Program-made: the position numbers and the translations under genes
Part shown: positions 17,873 to 25,826 of the stretch, piece after piece
Layout: the number at the start of each line of letters is the position of its first letter
Numbering within the stretch: position 1 is the first letter of the stretch
NCBI GenBank assembly: GCA_013205085.1
Contig: JABMLH010000004.1
Location: 1-64,000 of the forward strand
Length of the DNA: 64,000 bases
Source: Microbacteriaceae bacterium VKM Ac-2854
GTDB taxonomy: Bacteria; Actinomycetota; Actinomycetes; Actinomycetales; Microbacteriaceae
Reading direction: 5' to 3'
Notes under the pieces: generated by a model
The model's database searches: none
The model's input: only the letters and a program-made list of their open reading frames with translations
Told to the model about the DNA's origin: nothing

Positions 17873-19059
17873 TGCGCACGGCCCAGCAGACCGCGCACGA
17901 CCTCGACTGGCGTGCCGCCCGCGACCGCGCCCACGCCGCGGCGACGGAGCGTGCAGCGGTGACCGTACTGCCGCTCGTCGAAGCCGCGGGGCACACCCTC
18001 GCGCACGACGTCTTCGCCACGAACGACATTCCACGCAACGCCGGCAGCGCGATGGACGGCTGGGCGGTCGCGCGAACCATCGGGCCGTGGACACTGGGCG
18101 AGCCGATCCTCGCGGGGGACGCGCCGTCGTCCGTTCGGGCGGGCGAGGCCCGACCCATCGCGACGGGCGCCGCTGTGCCGACCGGCGCGGTCGCGGTGAT
18201 CCGCCGCGAGCACGGCGACGTCGTGCGACCCGGCGCCGCGATGCTGCAGCTGAACGCTCTGGCCACCGGGCCGCGACCGGGCGACCACATCCGGCCGGCG
18301 GGTGAGGAGGCGCGACGCGGCGATCCGCTGCTGCGCGCGGGCACCGTGCTCACGGCACCGCGGATCGGCCTGGCCGCTGTCGCCGGCTTGGACGAGCTCG
18401 CGGTGCGGGTGCCGGTGGCCGTTGACTGCGTGCTGCTGGGCGACGAGATCCGCCGGTCGGGAGCGCCGGAGGCGGGGGCCGTGCGCGACGCGCTCGGGCC
18501 GGTGCTGCCGGGCATCCTCGCATCGATGGGACTCGCGCCCGGCCGGATGCGCTGGGCCGGCGACGATCCGGACGCGACGCTCGCTGTCCTGGCCGCGACG
18601 ACGGCTCCGCTCGTGATCACAACGGGCGGGTCCTCGCGCGGACCGACCGACTTCGTCCGAAGCGCACTCTCCGCTCTCGGCGGGCGACTGCTGATCGACG
18701 GCGTTGCGATGCGGCCCGGGCATCCGGTGATGCTCGCGCGGCTGCCCGGCGATCGGATGCTGCTGTGCCTGCCGGGGAATCCGCTGGCCGCGCTGTTGTG
18801 CCTGGCCAGTTTCGGCATGCCGCTCGCCGACGGCCTGCTCGGCCGCCCGCAGCGGGCGCTCGGCGCCCTCACGCTCACCGTCGATGCGCCGAATCCCGCC
18901 CGGGCGACCCGGCTGCTGGCCTGCGCGGGCGGCATCCCGGTGCCGTGGCAGGGGTCGGGCATGCTGCGCGGCCTCGCCGCCGCGGATGCGGTGGCGGTCG
19001 TCCCGCCGGGTGGCGCCGCGGCCGGCGAAACGGTGGCCTCGGTGCCGTTGCCGTGGTGA
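17872..19059 (+). CDS. moeA: Molybdopterin molybdenumtransferase MoeA
   Basis: This 395-residue protein has the MoeA motifs: NAGSAMDGWAVA (family: xSAMDGYA), IATGAAVPTGAVAVIRRE, the domain-3 TTGGSSRGPTDFVRSAL (TGGxSxGxxD), and LLCLPGNPLAALLCLASF. It inserts molybdenum into adenylylated molybdopterin, the cofactor of the nitrate reductase encoded at 20896-23004. The ATG at 17872 overlaps the stop of a micro-ORF; an in-frame GTG at 17797 lies inside the operator and is rejected. The GlnR-like promoter ties it to the nitrate regulon. Confidence 0.87.
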   Translation: MRTAQQTAHDLDWRAARDRAHAAATERAAVTVLPLVEAAGHTLAHDVFATNDIPRNAGSAMDGWAVARTIGPWTLGEPILAGDAPSSVRAGEARPIATGAAVPTGAVAVIRREHGDVVRPGAAMLQLNALATGPRPGDHIRPAGEEARRGDPLLRAGTVLTAPRIGLAAVAGLDELAVRVPVAVDCVLLGDEIRRSGAPEAGAVRDALGPVLPGILASMGLAPGRMRWAGDDPDATLAVLAATTAPLVITTGGSSRGPTDFVRSALSALGGRLLIDGVAMRPGHPVMLARLPGDRMLLCLPGNPLAALLCLASFGMPLADGLLGRPQRALGALTLTVDAPNPARATRLLACAGGIPVPWQGSGMLRGLAAADAVAVVPPGGAAAGETVASVPLPW

Positions 19060-19070
19060 TGGTGGCAGCG

Positions 19071-19132
19071 AATGACGCTGGATCGGCCTGAACGGGGGTA
19101 TTCAGCCGGGTTCGACCTGGATCAACGTCATT
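19071..19132. terminator. Hairpin between moeA and the nasB side, probable terminator
   Basis: AATGACG (19071-19077) pairs with CGTCATT (19126-19132), with a further imperfect extension inward and an inner CTGAA/TTCAG stem. It starts 11 nt after the moeA stop and lies between convergent transcription units, so it may serve both strands. Confidence 0.45.
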
Positions 19133-19137
19133 TCCGT

Positions 19138-19233
19138 TCAGTGTCGAGCGGCCTTGGCCTTCTGCGACGCATTGACGCGCTTGACCAGGAAGGCGAGGAG
19201 GGTGAACACGGTGGGCAGGATGCGGACGATCAC
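19138..19233 (-). CDS. Possible 31-residue single-pass membrane peptide downstream of nasB
   Basis: GTG at 19233 is preceded by GGAG with 5-nt spacing and opens a frame of 31 codons. It encodes one hydrophobic segment followed by a basic tail (IVRILPTVFTLLAFLVKRVN then ASQKAKAARH). It would be a single-pass membrane peptide with positive-inside topology. It lies 95 nt downstream of nasB on the same strand. The RBS and hydrophobic/basic pattern support it; the size makes chance possible. Confidence 0.35.
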   Translation of the reverse strand: MIVRILPTVFTLLAFLVKRVNASQKAKAARH

Positions 19234-19328
19234 GATGGCTCCGTTCTGCGACGCGAAGTGCGCCGTCAGGAGTAGGACGGAACAGGCGAGCGATTCGTCA
19301 CGGTTTCGGTATCACCCGCTCGATCGGC

Positions 19329-20903
19329 TCAACCCGCGACGGCGCGCGCCAGGAGTTCGGTGATCCGCCCTGTGCAGCCGCCGCAGCCGGTGCCGGCCCG
19401 CGTCGCGGCGCCCACACACGCGACCGTGTCGTTGCCCGCAGCCACCGCATCCGTGATCGCCCCGACTGTGACGCCGTTGCACCAGCACACCGTCGCCTCG
19501 CGGGCGAACGGATCGCCCGTGGCGGCAGCACCGGCGTCCGGCGCGTCCAGCCGCAGCAGCGCGGTGCGATCGGCCGGCAGCTCGGAGCCGCGCTCGAACA
19601 GCAGCGTCAGCTCGGCCCCCGCCCGCGGCAGACCGACCGCGACGAAGCCGGTCAGCCGGCCACCGACCGTGACCAGCTTGATGTAGCCGCCGCGCCCCGG
19701 ATCCGCCCAGACGCTGACCTCGGAGCCGCAACTGTGCGCGGGTTCGTCCCACAGCTCGGCGGCCACGTCGCCGCCGGAGACGACGTCGATGCCCTCCGCC
19801 TTCAGCATCACGACCCCGGCGCGCGGCGGATCCAGCAGCTCGGTCGAGCGGCCGGCCGCCTCCGCCACGAGGCGAGCCGCGAGCCAGTCCGCCTGGCGCC
19901 AGCCCGGCCCGATCAGGCCGCTCGGTCCGCCGGCGACGCGGCCGTCCGCGCCCGCGGATCCGCGGGGCGCGACGTGCGCGCAGTCACCGATCGCGAACAC
20001 ATCCGGATCGGTCCAGCTGCGCAGCTCCTCGTCCACGAGGATGCCCGTCGAGACGGCGAGATCGGCCCCGGCCGCGAGTTCGGTGCGCGCGCCGACGCCG
20101 CAGGAGAGCAGCAGCAGGTCGCCGTGGATCTGCTTGCCGTCGGCGCAGAGCAGCGCGTCGAAATGTGCCACGCCGGTCTCGTCGTGCCGCAGCAGGATGC
20201 TCTCGGATCGGGCGTGCGCGGCCATCTCGACCCCCGCGGCCCGAGCTGCGCGCGCGAGCATCCGCCCGCCGCCCTGGTCGAGATTGCGGCCCATCGGCAC
20301 GTCGCCGTGGTAGACCGCGACCACCTGGGCGCCCTGCTCCGCGGCGGCGAGCGCGATCTCCATCCCCAGCACGCCGGCGCCGAGCACCACGACCCGTTGC
20401 CCGGCCGAGACGGCCGCGCGCACGAGCTCCGCATCCGCGAGATCCCGCAACGCGACGACCCCGGCGGGCAGCGGCGCCGCGCCCGAATCCAGGGTGGCCG
20501 GGTCGAGCGCCCGGACCCGGCGATCCCGCCGCGAGCGCTCCATCCCCGCGAGCGTCGGCACGTTCGCCCGCGCCCCGGTTGCGAACACCAGGCGGTCGTA
20601 CGGCACGCGCTCGTCGTCCGATAGCCGCACGACCTGGCGCGATCGGTCGATGCCGACCACGGCCGTGCTCAGTCGGATATCCACTCCGGCCGCGCGCGCC
20701 GCCTCCGTGTCGATGATGTCGAGTCGTTCCCTGCTCGCCCGCCCGACCGCGTACTCCGCGATCAGCACGCGGTTGTACGCCTCGTGCTGCTCCGCGCCGA
20801 TCACGGTGAGCGCGACGGTGCCGGAACGGACCGCCGGCAGCAGCTCCTCCACGAAGCGGGCGCCGACCGGGCCGTAGCCGATCAGCACGATGCGGTCAGT
20901 CAT
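19329..20903 (-). CDS. nasB: FAD-dependent oxidoreductase with BFD [2Fe-2S] domain, nitrate reductase electron-transfer subunit (NasB-like)
   Basis: This 524-residue protein is a pyridine-nucleotide-disulfide oxidoreductase-type protein. Landmarks are VLIGYGPVGARFVEEL (FAD site, residue ~6), VVVLGAGVLGMEIALAAAE (NAD site), FAIGDCAHVA (second FAD contact) and a C-terminal BFD-like cluster (CWCNGVTVGA then CVGAATRAGTGCGGC). In actinobacterial nas operons this architecture passes electrons from NAD(P)H to NasA. The start overlaps the nasA stop region by 8 nt, indicating a shared transcript. It resembles the N-terminal half of NirB but lacks the siroheme domain. Confidence 0.82.
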   Translation of the reverse strand: MTDRIVLIGYGPVGARFVEELLPAVRSGTVALTVIGAEQHEAYNRVLIAEYAVGRASRERLDIIDTEAARAAGVDIRLSTAVVGIDRSRQVVRLSDDERVPYDRLVFATGARANVPTLAGMERSRRDRRVRALDPATLDSGAAPLPAGVVALRDLADAELVRAAVSAGQRVVVLGAGVLGMEIALAAAEQGAQVVAVYHGDVPMGRNLDQGGGRMLARAARAAGVEMAAHARSESILLRHDETGVAHFDALLCADGKQIHGDLLLLSCGVGARTELAAGADLAVSTGILVDEELRSWTDPDVFAIGDCAHVAPRGSAGADGRVAGGPSGLIGPGWRQADWLAARLVAEAAGRSTELLDPPRAGVVMLKAEGIDVVSGGDVAAELWDEPAHSCGSEVSVWADPGRGGYIKLVTVGGRLTGFVAVGLPRAGAELTLLFERGSELPADRTALLRLDAPDAGAAATGDPFAREATVCWCNGVTVGAITDAVAAGNDTVACVGAATRAGTGCGGCTGRITELLARAVAG

Positions 20904-23004
20904 GGCAGGCCTCCACGAGCACTCGGGTTCGCTTGAATTCCGGCATCGCCGAGATCGGATCCACGGCCGCCTCCGTCAGGAGGTTCGCGCACTGCTCGCC
21001 GGCGTAGTGGAAGGGCAGGAACACGGTGTCGTGCCGGATGCCGGCGGTCACCTCGGCGCGGGCGCGCACGACACCGCGCTCGTTCGCCACGCGCACCAGC
21101 GCGCCGTCGACGATGCCGAGCCGGGAGGCCGTGGCGGGATGGATCTCCAGGCGCGCCTCGGGCCGCGCCTGCTGCAGTTCCGGCACCCGCCGGGTCTGCG
21201 CGCCGGACTGGTAGTGCTGCAGGTAGCGGCCGGTGATCAGGGTGAGCTCCGCACCGGAATCCGTGACCGCGATCGGCGCCGGGGTGACCGCGACCAGACG
21301 TGCGCGGCCGTCGGGATGCGCGAAGGCGTCCAGGAACATCCGCGGTGTGCCGGTGGAGCCCGGGGCGAACGGCCAGTAGGCGGCGACGCCGGTGTCCAGC
21401 AACTCGTGGCTCAGCCCCGAGTAGTCGGCCAGGCCGCCGGCGGAGGCGCGGGCCAGCTCGTCGAAGACCTCCGCGGGATCGGTGCTCCAGGTCGAGGGGG
21501 CGCTCAGTCGGCGGGCGAGTTCGTGCATGATCCACAGCTCGCTGCGCACCTCGCCGGGCGGCGGTAGCGCGCGGCGGCGGCGCAGCACCCGGCCCTCGAG
21601 CGAGGTCATCGTGCCCTCCTCCTCCGCCCACTGCGTGACGGGCAGCACGACGTCGGCGAGACGGGCGGTCTCGGAGAGGAAGAAGTCGCAGACCACGAGC
21701 AGGTCCAGCGCCGCGAGGCCGGCGCGGACCGCTCCCGCATCCGGAGCCGAGACCACGACGTTCGAGCCGTGCACCAGCAGGCAGCGCACGGAGCGGCCGA
21801 GCTCGCCCAGCAGCTCGACCGCCGGCACCCCGGGCCCCGGGATGCTCGCGGCCGGCACGCCCCAGACGCCCGCGACGTGCTCGCGCGCGGCGGGATCCGT
21901 GATCTTGCGGTAGCCCGGAAGCTGGTCGCACTTCTGGCCGTGCTCACGACCGCCCTGGCCGTTGCCCTGGCCCGTCATCGTGCCGTAGCCGGAACCCGGG
22001 CGTCCGACGAGGCCGAGCACGAGGGCGAGGTTGATCGCGGCCGTCGCCGTGTCGGTGCCGTCGACGTGCTGCTCGACGCCGCGACCGGTGAGGATGTAGG
22101 CGCGGCCGGCCGCGAGGCGGCGGGCCACCGCGCGCAGCTGGGCGACGGGCACGCCGGTCGCCGATTGAACCCGCTCCGGCCACCAGGCGTTGGTGCTGCG
22201 CCGCACCGCGTCGAAGCCGCTCGTGCGGGCGGCGAGGTAGTCCGCATCCGCCAGCCCTTCGGCGATCACGATGTGGGTCAGGCCGAGAAGCAGCACCAGG
22301 TCGGTGCCGGGCGCGGGCTGCAGGTGGAAGCCGCCGCCCTCCTCCGTCAGCCGCGCGGTCGCGGTGCGGCGCGGATCCACCGCGACGAGGCCGCCCTTCG
22401 CGCGGACGCCGGTGAGGTGGCCGATGAACGGCGGCATCGTCTCGGCCACGTTCGAGCCGAGGATCAGGATGGTGTCGGCGTCGTCGAGATCCTCGACCGG
22501 GAAGGGCAGGCCGCGGTCGAGACCGAACGCGCGATTGCCGGCCGCGGCCGCGGAGGACATGCAGAAGCGGCCGTTGTAGTCGATCCGGGAGGTGCCGAGG
22601 GCGAGCCGGGCGAACTTGCCCAGCTGGTACGCCTTCTCGTTGGTGAGCCCGCCGCCGCCGAACACCCCGACCGAGTCGGCGCCGAAGCGTGCGCGCGAGT
22701 CGCGCAGCCGCTCGGCGATCACGTCGAGCGCCTCGCTCCAGGATGCGCGGGCGAAGGATCCGTCCGCCTGCTTGAGCAGCGGATGCGTCACCCGCTGCCC
22801 CGAGTCCAGCAGTTCGGCCGAGGTCCAGCCCTTCTTGCACAGCCCGCCCCGATTCGTCGGGAAGTCCCGCCCGGCGACCTCGATCCGAGCTCTCGTCGGA
22901 ATGCTGGTCCGAGCGCCCGTCGGCGTGCCCGTCGCCGTGCTGGTGGGCGTCAGCGTCATCGCGCACTGCAGCGCGCAGTACGGGCAGTGGCTGTCTGCGC
23001 TCAT
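20896..23004 (-). CDS. nasA: Assimilatory nitrate reductase catalytic subunit (molybdopterin oxidoreductase)
   Basis: This 702-residue Mo-bisMGD enzyme binds a [4Fe-4S] cluster through CPYCALQC (residues 7-14) and a fourth Cys in GGLCKKGW (about 55). Other motifs are GVFGGGGLTNEKAYQLGKFAR, DYNGRFCMSSAA (the CMSSA Mo region), GSNVAETMPPF, and the C-terminal ITGRYLQHYQSGAQTRR and PFHYAGEQCANLLT. Between the third and fourth Cys lies a low-complexity Thr/Pro/Ala stretch not normally present. It reduces nitrate to nitrite in the cytoplasm and sits between narK and nasB. Confidence 0.92.
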   Translation of the reverse strand: MSADSHCPYCALQCAMTLTPTSTATGTPTGARTSIPTRARIEVAGRDFPTNRGGLCKKGWTSAELLDSGQRVTHPLLKQADGSFARASWSEALDVIAERLRDSRARFGADSVGVFGGGGLTNEKAYQLGKFARLALGTSRIDYNGRFCMSSAAAAGNRAFGLDRGLPFPVEDLDDADTILILGSNVAETMPPFIGHLTGVRAKGGLVAVDPRRTATARLTEEGGGFHLQPAPGTDLVLLLGLTHIVIAEGLADADYLAARTSGFDAVRRSTNAWWPERVQSATGVPVAQLRAVARRLAAGRAYILTGRGVEQHVDGTDTATAAINLALVLGLVGRPGSGYGTMTGQGNGQGGREHGQKCDQLPGYRKITDPAAREHVAGVWGVPAASIPGPGVPAVELLGELGRSVRCLLVHGSNVVVSAPDAGAVRAGLAALDLLVVCDFFLSETARLADVVLPVTQWAEEEGTMTSLEGRVLRRRRALPPPGEVRSELWIMHELARRLSAPSTWSTDPAEVFDELARASAGGLADYSGLSHELLDTGVAAYWPFAPGSTGTPRMFLDAFAHPDGRARLVAVTPAPIAVTDSGAELTLITGRYLQHYQSGAQTRRVPELQQARPEARLEIHPATASRLGIVDGALVRVANERGVVRARAEVTAGIRHDTVFLPFHYAGEQCANLLTEAAVDPISAMPEFKRTRVLVEACHD

Positions 23005-23017
23005 CGTGCTCTCTCCA

Positions 23018-23105
23018 GGGGGTTGTCACTCCGTCCCGCAGCAGCGGAACGCGGGAGGGGGTTGTCACTCCGTCCCGCATCGACGGCGGGACGGAGTGAC
23101 AACCC
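23018..23105. repeat. Direct and inverted repeat between narK and nasA
   Basis: A 23-bp sequence occurs twice in direct orientation (23018-23040 and 23057-23079, core TTGTCACTCCGTCCCGC). Its last 20 bp are repeated inverted at 23086-23105. The second copy and the inverted copy form a perfect 20-bp stem with a 7-nt loop, beginning 1 nt after the narK stop on the minus strand. There is no U-tract, and nasA lies 102 nt beyond narK. Confidence 0.85.
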
Positions 23106-23106
23106 T

Positions 23107-24507
23107 CTAGATGCGGATGCCGGCCTTGATGCCGCCGCGGAGGTAGACGGTGCCCGTGATCACGAGCATCACCGCGTACGCCATCACGAACCAGCCGAGC
23201 GCGGTGGTGTAGTCGCCGTACGCGGTCTTCGAGAAGCCGAGCAGCTGCGGGATCACGAAGCCGCCGTAGGCGCCGATCGCCGAGATCAGGCCGAGCGCCG
23301 CCGCGGTCTTGCGCTGCGTGCCGACATCGCCCGAGTTGCGGTGCGCATCCTTGGTGCCGGCGCGCATCGAGAAGACCGTCGGGATCATCCGGTAGGTCGC
23401 CCCGTTGCCGATCCCGGCCGCGGCGAACAGCACCATGAAGAAGAGCAGGAACAACCAGAAGCTGCCCAGGGGCAGCGTCCAGATCACGCTGAGCGCGCCG
23501 AGGCCCATCACCACGAACGCCGCCATCGTCACCGCCGCACCGCCGAAGCGGTCGGCGAGCTTGCCGCCGAACGGCCGCGAGAGCGAGCCGACGAGCGAGC
23601 CGAGGAACGCCAGCGACAGCGTCGCCGTGCCGACCGCGAAGGTGGAGAACTCCGGGAAGGAGTCGGCGATCAGCTTCGGGAACACCCCCGCGAAGCCGAT
23701 GAAGGAGCCGAAGGTGCCGATGTACAGCACCGCGAGGATCCAGAGGTGCGGTTCCTTGACGGCGGCGATGGAGGCGGCGAAGTCGGCCTTCGCCGTGCCG
23801 AGGTTGTCCATCCGCTTGTACGCGCCCACGATGGCGACCAGGATCAGCGGGATCCAGATCCAGCCCGCGAGCGGCAGGTTCAGCGTCGCGGCGGCTCCGA
23901 TCGTGATCGCGATCGGCACCAGCAGCTGCGCGACCGAGGCGCCGAGGTTGCCGCCGGCCGCGTTCAGCCCGAGCGCCCAGCCCTTCTGCGCCTGCGGGTA
24001 GAAGAAGGTGATGTTCGCCATGCTGCTGGCGAAGTTGCCGCCGCCGAACCCGGCGAGCGCCGCGACGAACAGCATCACTCCGAACGGTGTATCGGGGTTG
24101 CCGACGCAGAGCGCGAGGGCGATGGTCGGGATCAGCAGCAGCGCCGCGGAGATCATGGTCCAGTTGCGCCCGCCGAACTTGGGCACCATAAAGGTGTACG
24201 GGAAGCGCAGCGTCGCGCCGACCAGGCTCGGCATCGAGATCAGCCAGAAGATCTGCCCGGTGTCGAACGAGAAGCCGGCCGCCGGCAGCGAGACGACGAC
24301 GATCGACCAGAGCTGCCAGACGACGAAACCGAGGAATTCGGCGAAGATCGACCAGCGCAGGTTGCGCGCCGCGATCTCCTTGCCGCCGGCGTTCCACTGG
24401 GCGACATCCTCCGGGTTCCAGCCGTCGATCCACCGCCCTGGTCGGTGCACGAGGCGGGCACCGTCGGCGGGAGTACGGGGGGCAGTGGTGGGTGGTGCAG
24501 CGGTCAC
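23107..24507 (-). CDS. narK: Nitrate/nitrite transporter, NarK/NasA-type MFS
   Basis: This 466-residue protein has about 12 transmembrane segments. It starts WIDGWNPEDVAQWNAGGKEIAARNL, characteristic of actinobacterial NarK proteins. GFGGGNFASSMANITFFYPQAQKGWALGLNAAGGN and GIGNGATYRMIPTVF are the two nitrate-signature motifs of the NNP family. GTG at 24507 follows CCGGAGGAACACC, a good RBS, and sets the start; the longer open frame is unsupported. It sits between nirD::cbiX and nasA in one probable operon and imports nitrate or exchanges nitrite. Confidence 0.92.
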   Translation of the reverse strand: MTAAPPTTAPRTPADGARLVHRPGRWIDGWNPEDVAQWNAGGKEIAARNLRWSIFAEFLGFVVWQLWSIVVVSLPAAGFSFDTGQIFWLISMPSLVGATLRFPYTFMVPKFGGRNWTMISAALLLIPTIALALCVGNPDTPFGVMLFVAALAGFGGGNFASSMANITFFYPQAQKGWALGLNAAGGNLGASVAQLLVPIAITIGAAATLNLPLAGWIWIPLILVAIVGAYKRMDNLGTAKADFAASIAAVKEPHLWILAVLYIGTFGSFIGFAGVFPKLIADSFPEFSTFAVGTATLSLAFLGSLVGSLSRPFGGKLADRFGGAAVTMAAFVVMGLGALSVIWTLPLGSFWLFLLFFMVLFAAAGIGNGATYRMIPTVFSMRAGTKDAHRNSGDVGTQRKTAAALGLISAIGAYGGFVIPQLLGFSKTAYGDYTTALGWFVMAYAVMLVITGTVYLRGGIKAGIRI

Positions 24508-24559
24508 GGTGTTCCTCCGGAAGTCGGCACAGCTGTAGCGAGGGGATGGTCGCCGCGGC

Positions 24560-24608
24560 ATGCCTCTTCTGCACGCGACACGCCGTGGACGGCGTGCGCA
24601 AGAGGCAT
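24560..24608. repeat. Palindromic element, copy 2 (between nirD::cbiX and narK)
   Basis: The left arm starts at 24560 and the right arm ends at 24608, paired imperfectly with a 7-nt bulge (ATGCCTCTT ... AAGAGGCAT plus CACGCCGT/ACGGCGTG). The left arm is nearly identical over ~27 nt to the minus strand of the palindrome at 17688-17716. It lies in the gap between two genes of the nas operon. Confidence 0.7.
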
Positions 24609-24631
24609 CTCGCGGGAGGAGCGGGGGCGGG

Positions 24632-25714
24632 TCAGGCGGTGCGGTAGAGCTCGGAGACGATGTCGACCAGCTCGGTCGGCGTCGCGTCCGCGGCGGAGCC
24701 CGCCGGGTCGAGCAGGAGCGGGTCACTGGTGAGGTCGGCGCCGGCCTCGGCGGCGAGCGTGGCGAAGTAGCCGGGAGCGAGCAGGTACGTGGCGACCACG
24801 ACCCGGGCGTCCGGATGCGCGGCCCGCGCGGAGGCGACGGCATCCGGCACCCGCGGATGAGCGGCCGAGATGAACGAGACGGTCACCTCGTGGCCGAGTT
24901 CGAGCGCGAGCAGCTCCCCCATCGTGTGGCAATCGGTGACGGCGGAGGCGTCGCTGGAGCCGGCGGCCGCGAGCACAACCCGGTCGTCGGCACCGAGCCC
25001 GGCCTGGTGCAACCGGCGGGCGAGGACGGTCGCGAGTCGCGCATCCGGCCCGAGGGCGCCCGTGATCCGCACCGGCCGATCGGCCTCCTCCGCGGCCTCG
25101 GCGAGGTCGACGTGCACGTGGTACCCGGCCGAGAGCAGCAGTGGCACGACCGCCGCCGACTGGCCCGGGGCGAGCGCGGCCAGGACGCTCGGCACGTCGG
25201 GCTGCTGCACGTCGACGAAGGAGTCGAGCACGTCGGCCTCGGGATTCGCGGTGCGGACGGCCTCGACCAGAGCGGCCACGGCCCGTCGACCGCCGTGGTC
25301 GGAGGTGCCGTGCGAGGCGGCGACGAGCGCCGTGCGGCGACGCACCTCGATCATCCCGTCCCTCTCGCGGCTGTGCCACGTCGGCAGACGCAGGCTGCTC
25401 CTGGTGTAGCACGCGCCGGTCTCCAGGTCGAAGACGTCCTTGTGCAGCGGCGAGGCGATCGTGGGGCGATCCACCCCGTCGACCCGCCGCGATCCGACGA
25501 TGCCGCGCGACATCACGGCCGCGCCGGTCGCCGGATCGAGATTGGAGACCACCCGGACCCGGCCGTCGGGCAGCAGGAAGAGGGCGATCTGTTCGCCACC
25601 GACCAGCGCGGCCTCGCCCCACAGGGTCTCGAGCTCGTCGCTGCTGCACACGGGGTGCCACGCGAGCACCGCCGGCGAGTGGAGGGTGGTGCCCGGGTTC
25701 TCGAGAATCGTCAT
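24632..25714 (-). CDS. NirD-like nitrite reductase small subunit fused to CbiX/SirB sirohydrochlorin chelatase
   Basis: This protein has about 360 residues. Residues ~15-115 match NirD, the Rieske-like small subunit (ALFLLPDGRVRVVSNLDP, SPLHKDVFDLETGACY). The Rieske Cys/His ligands are missing, as is usual for assimilatory NirD. Residues ~125-355 are a two-lobed CbiX-type chelatase (LVAASHGTSDHGGRRAVAAL; VVPLLLSAGYHVHVDL; a second lobe with LAAAGSSDAS, EVTVSFISA and VVATYLLAPGYF). It would supply iron-loaded siroheme and the NirB partner from one polypeptide. ATG at 25714 sits 4 nt after GGAGG; ATG at 25717 is too close. A GlnR-like operator lies upstream. Confidence 0.82.
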   Translation of the reverse strand: MTILENPGTTLHSPAVLAWHPVCSSDELETLWGEAALVGGEQIALFLLPDGRVRVVSNLDPATGAAVMSRGIVGSRRVDGVDRPTIASPLHKDVFDLETGACYTRSSLRLPTWHSRERDGMIEVRRRTALVAASHGTSDHGGRRAVAALVEAVRTANPEADVLDSFVDVQQPDVPSVLAALAPGQSAAVVPLLLSAGYHVHVDLAEAAEEADRPVRITGALGPDARLATVLARRLHQAGLGADDRVVLAAAGSSDASAVTDCHTMGELLALELGHEVTVSFISAAHPRVPDAVASARAAHPDARVVVATYLLAPGYFATLAAEAGADLTSDPLLLDPAGSAADATPTELVDIVSELYRTA

Positions 25715-25781
25715 CATGCCTCCTTCGCTTCGGCGACCGCGACCGGTCGGCTGTTGTTGAAGGCAACGCTAGGCAGCGCAG

Positions 25782-25819
25782 GTTTCACCCGTTCGCGCCT
25801 GCGGTGTCACCGACGTAAC
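25782..25819 (-). promoter_or_regulatory. GlnR-like tandem operator upstream of nirD::cbiX-narK-nasAB
   Basis: The minus strand reads GTTAC-n6-GACAC-n6-CGCGA-n6-GAAAC with the same spacing as at nirB. Ten nt later comes TAGCGT (25766-25771) as the -10. The following ~45-nt leader carries AAGGAGG before the gene. Flanking bases, including CCTGCGCTGCCTA after GAAAC, are shared with the nirB promoter, which points to a common regulatory input. Confidence 0.7.
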
Positions 25820-25826
25820 GTTCCCC

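Noticed and set aside
14946-18962. A 1338-residue minus-strand open frame
   Set aside because: Only the part from 17522 matches NirB; the rest is antisense to moeA and to the promoter region.
17797-19059. GTG at 17797 as moeA start
   Set aside because: It lies inside the GlnR-like operator and upstream of the -10; the ATG at 17872 fits the family start.
21769-24732. A plus-strand open frame of nearly 1000 codons
   Set aside because: It is antisense of nasA and narK, with the Arg/Glu/His-rich composition typical of GC-rich shadow frames.
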